This document shows, piece by piece, positions 63,853 through 64,000 of a stretch of 64,000 nucleotides of DNA. Within the stretch, counting starts at the first letter, position 1; every line of letters begins with the position of its first letter. Under the pieces are notes generated by a model. That model was given only the letters and a program-made list of their open reading frames with translations, had not been told where the DNA came from and made no database searches. A program made the position numbers and the translations under genes. The stretch covers positions 2,604,001-2,668,000 of the forward strand of contig NZ_JAOYOD010000001.1 in the NCBI RefSeq assembly GCF_025833875.1. The letters are read 5' to 3'. Source of the stretch: Reichenbachiella ulvae. GTDB taxonomy: Bacteria > Bacteroidota > Bacteroidia > Cytophagales > Cyclobacteriaceae.

Positions 63853-64000
63853 TCAGAAAAATTTCTTTTTAAGTATCTGGCCTCTACTGAGTGCTGCATC
63901 AAATGCTATACTTATTTCATGCGTGCCATAGTTACTCTGAATCAAAGAGTTGCTTGGCAACTCGAAGGAGTACCCTAGCCTCAGGTTTTTGGTCAATTCC
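63853..64000 (-). CDS. PorP/SprF-family type IX secretion membrane protein, C-terminal part
   Basis: Only the last 48 codons are in the window (minus strand, stop TGA at 63855-63853). The end LRLGYSFELPSNSL ... NYGTHEISIAFDAAL is the standard close of PorP/SprF barrels ('LxxGYSYDxxxSxLxxxxxGTHEIxLxF'). These outer-membrane proteins are linked to type IX secretion and gliding, and often occur next to very large T9SS substrates. The gene's start and partner are beyond the right edge. Confidence 0.82.
   Translation of the reverse strand, partial: ELTKNLRLGYSFELPSNSLIQSNYGTHEISIAFDAALSRGQILKKKFF

Overview
The window comes from a moderately AT-rich Bacteroidota chromosome, most likely a marine member of the Cytophagales (Reichenbachiella/Fulvivirga-like; genus-level placement is inference). 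The signs are a SusC/SusD pair, a PorP/SprF-type type IX secretion protein at the right edge, many short-lipobox lipoproteins, DUF4494, bacillithiol synthesis (BshA), and promoters of the Bacteroidota type (TTTG, about 19-21 nt, then TAnnTTTG), with few Shine-Dalgarno sequences. I see no prophage, transposase, integrase or CRISPR array. This is core and accessory chromosome, with two carbohydrate-use loci as the main accessory parts.

Layout. 1-5.3 kb: the 3' end of sucD, an aldo/keto reductase, an unknown lipoprotein, and a large ABCG-like transporter with a TerB-like N-terminus. 5.3-11 kb: a glucuronoxylan-oligosaccharide module, with uxuA and a GH67 alpha-glucuronidase (translationally coupled, minus strand) divergent from a GH3 beta-xylosidase. 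A near-ideal LacI-type operator lies on the GH3 promoter. 11-11.8 kb: a gene-free stretch with a long GGATC-rich palindrome, then tRNA-Cys with its own promoter and terminator. 11.8-18.7 kb: rpsA with a structured leader, a MoxR/Mg-chelatase-type ATPase plus VWA pair, a 51-aa small ORF, a fatty acid hydroxylase and bshA. 18.7-26.9 kb: a serine hydrolase fused to a GH3 domain that appears catalytically dead, then the coupled run small membrane protein-mutL-rhomboid-rhomboid, DUF4494 and a thioredoxin-fold-like protein. 27-28.4 kb: a 54-aa lipoprotein, a hairpin and an exported TPR protein.

28.4-40.3 kb: an amino-sugar locus on the minus strand (susC-susD, then nagB fused to a PIG-L deacetylase, an SSS-family symporter and a ROK kinase). 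A LytS/LytTR two-component pair is divergent from susC. The logical flow is outer-membrane import of an N-acetylglucosamine-containing ligand, inner-membrane symport, phosphorylation by the ROK kinase, and deacetylation and deamination by the fusion enzyme; the substrate is inferred. No glycoside hydrolase is present in this locus.

40.3-64 kb: mostly independent units. These are an SH3b lipoprotein, a secreted protein with a decayed transglutaminase-like domain, metG, a single-domain response regulator, manA, an SRPBCC protein, a subtilase, a secreted amidohydrolase, a DUF6263-like protein, a GNAT-nitrilase fusion, an ECF sigma factor next to a membrane Ser/Thr kinase with TPRs, a PKD/beta-helix lipoprotein, a CPBP protease, a 7TMR-DISM hybrid histidine kinase, and the end of a PorP/SprF protein.

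The items most worth following up are the NagB-PIG-L fusion as a possible two-step enzyme, the dead GH3 domain fused to a beta-lactamase-fold hydrolase, the dead transglutaminase, the LacI operator, the 11.16 kb palindrome and the rpsA leader. Nothing here is unmistakably a new defence or mobile system.
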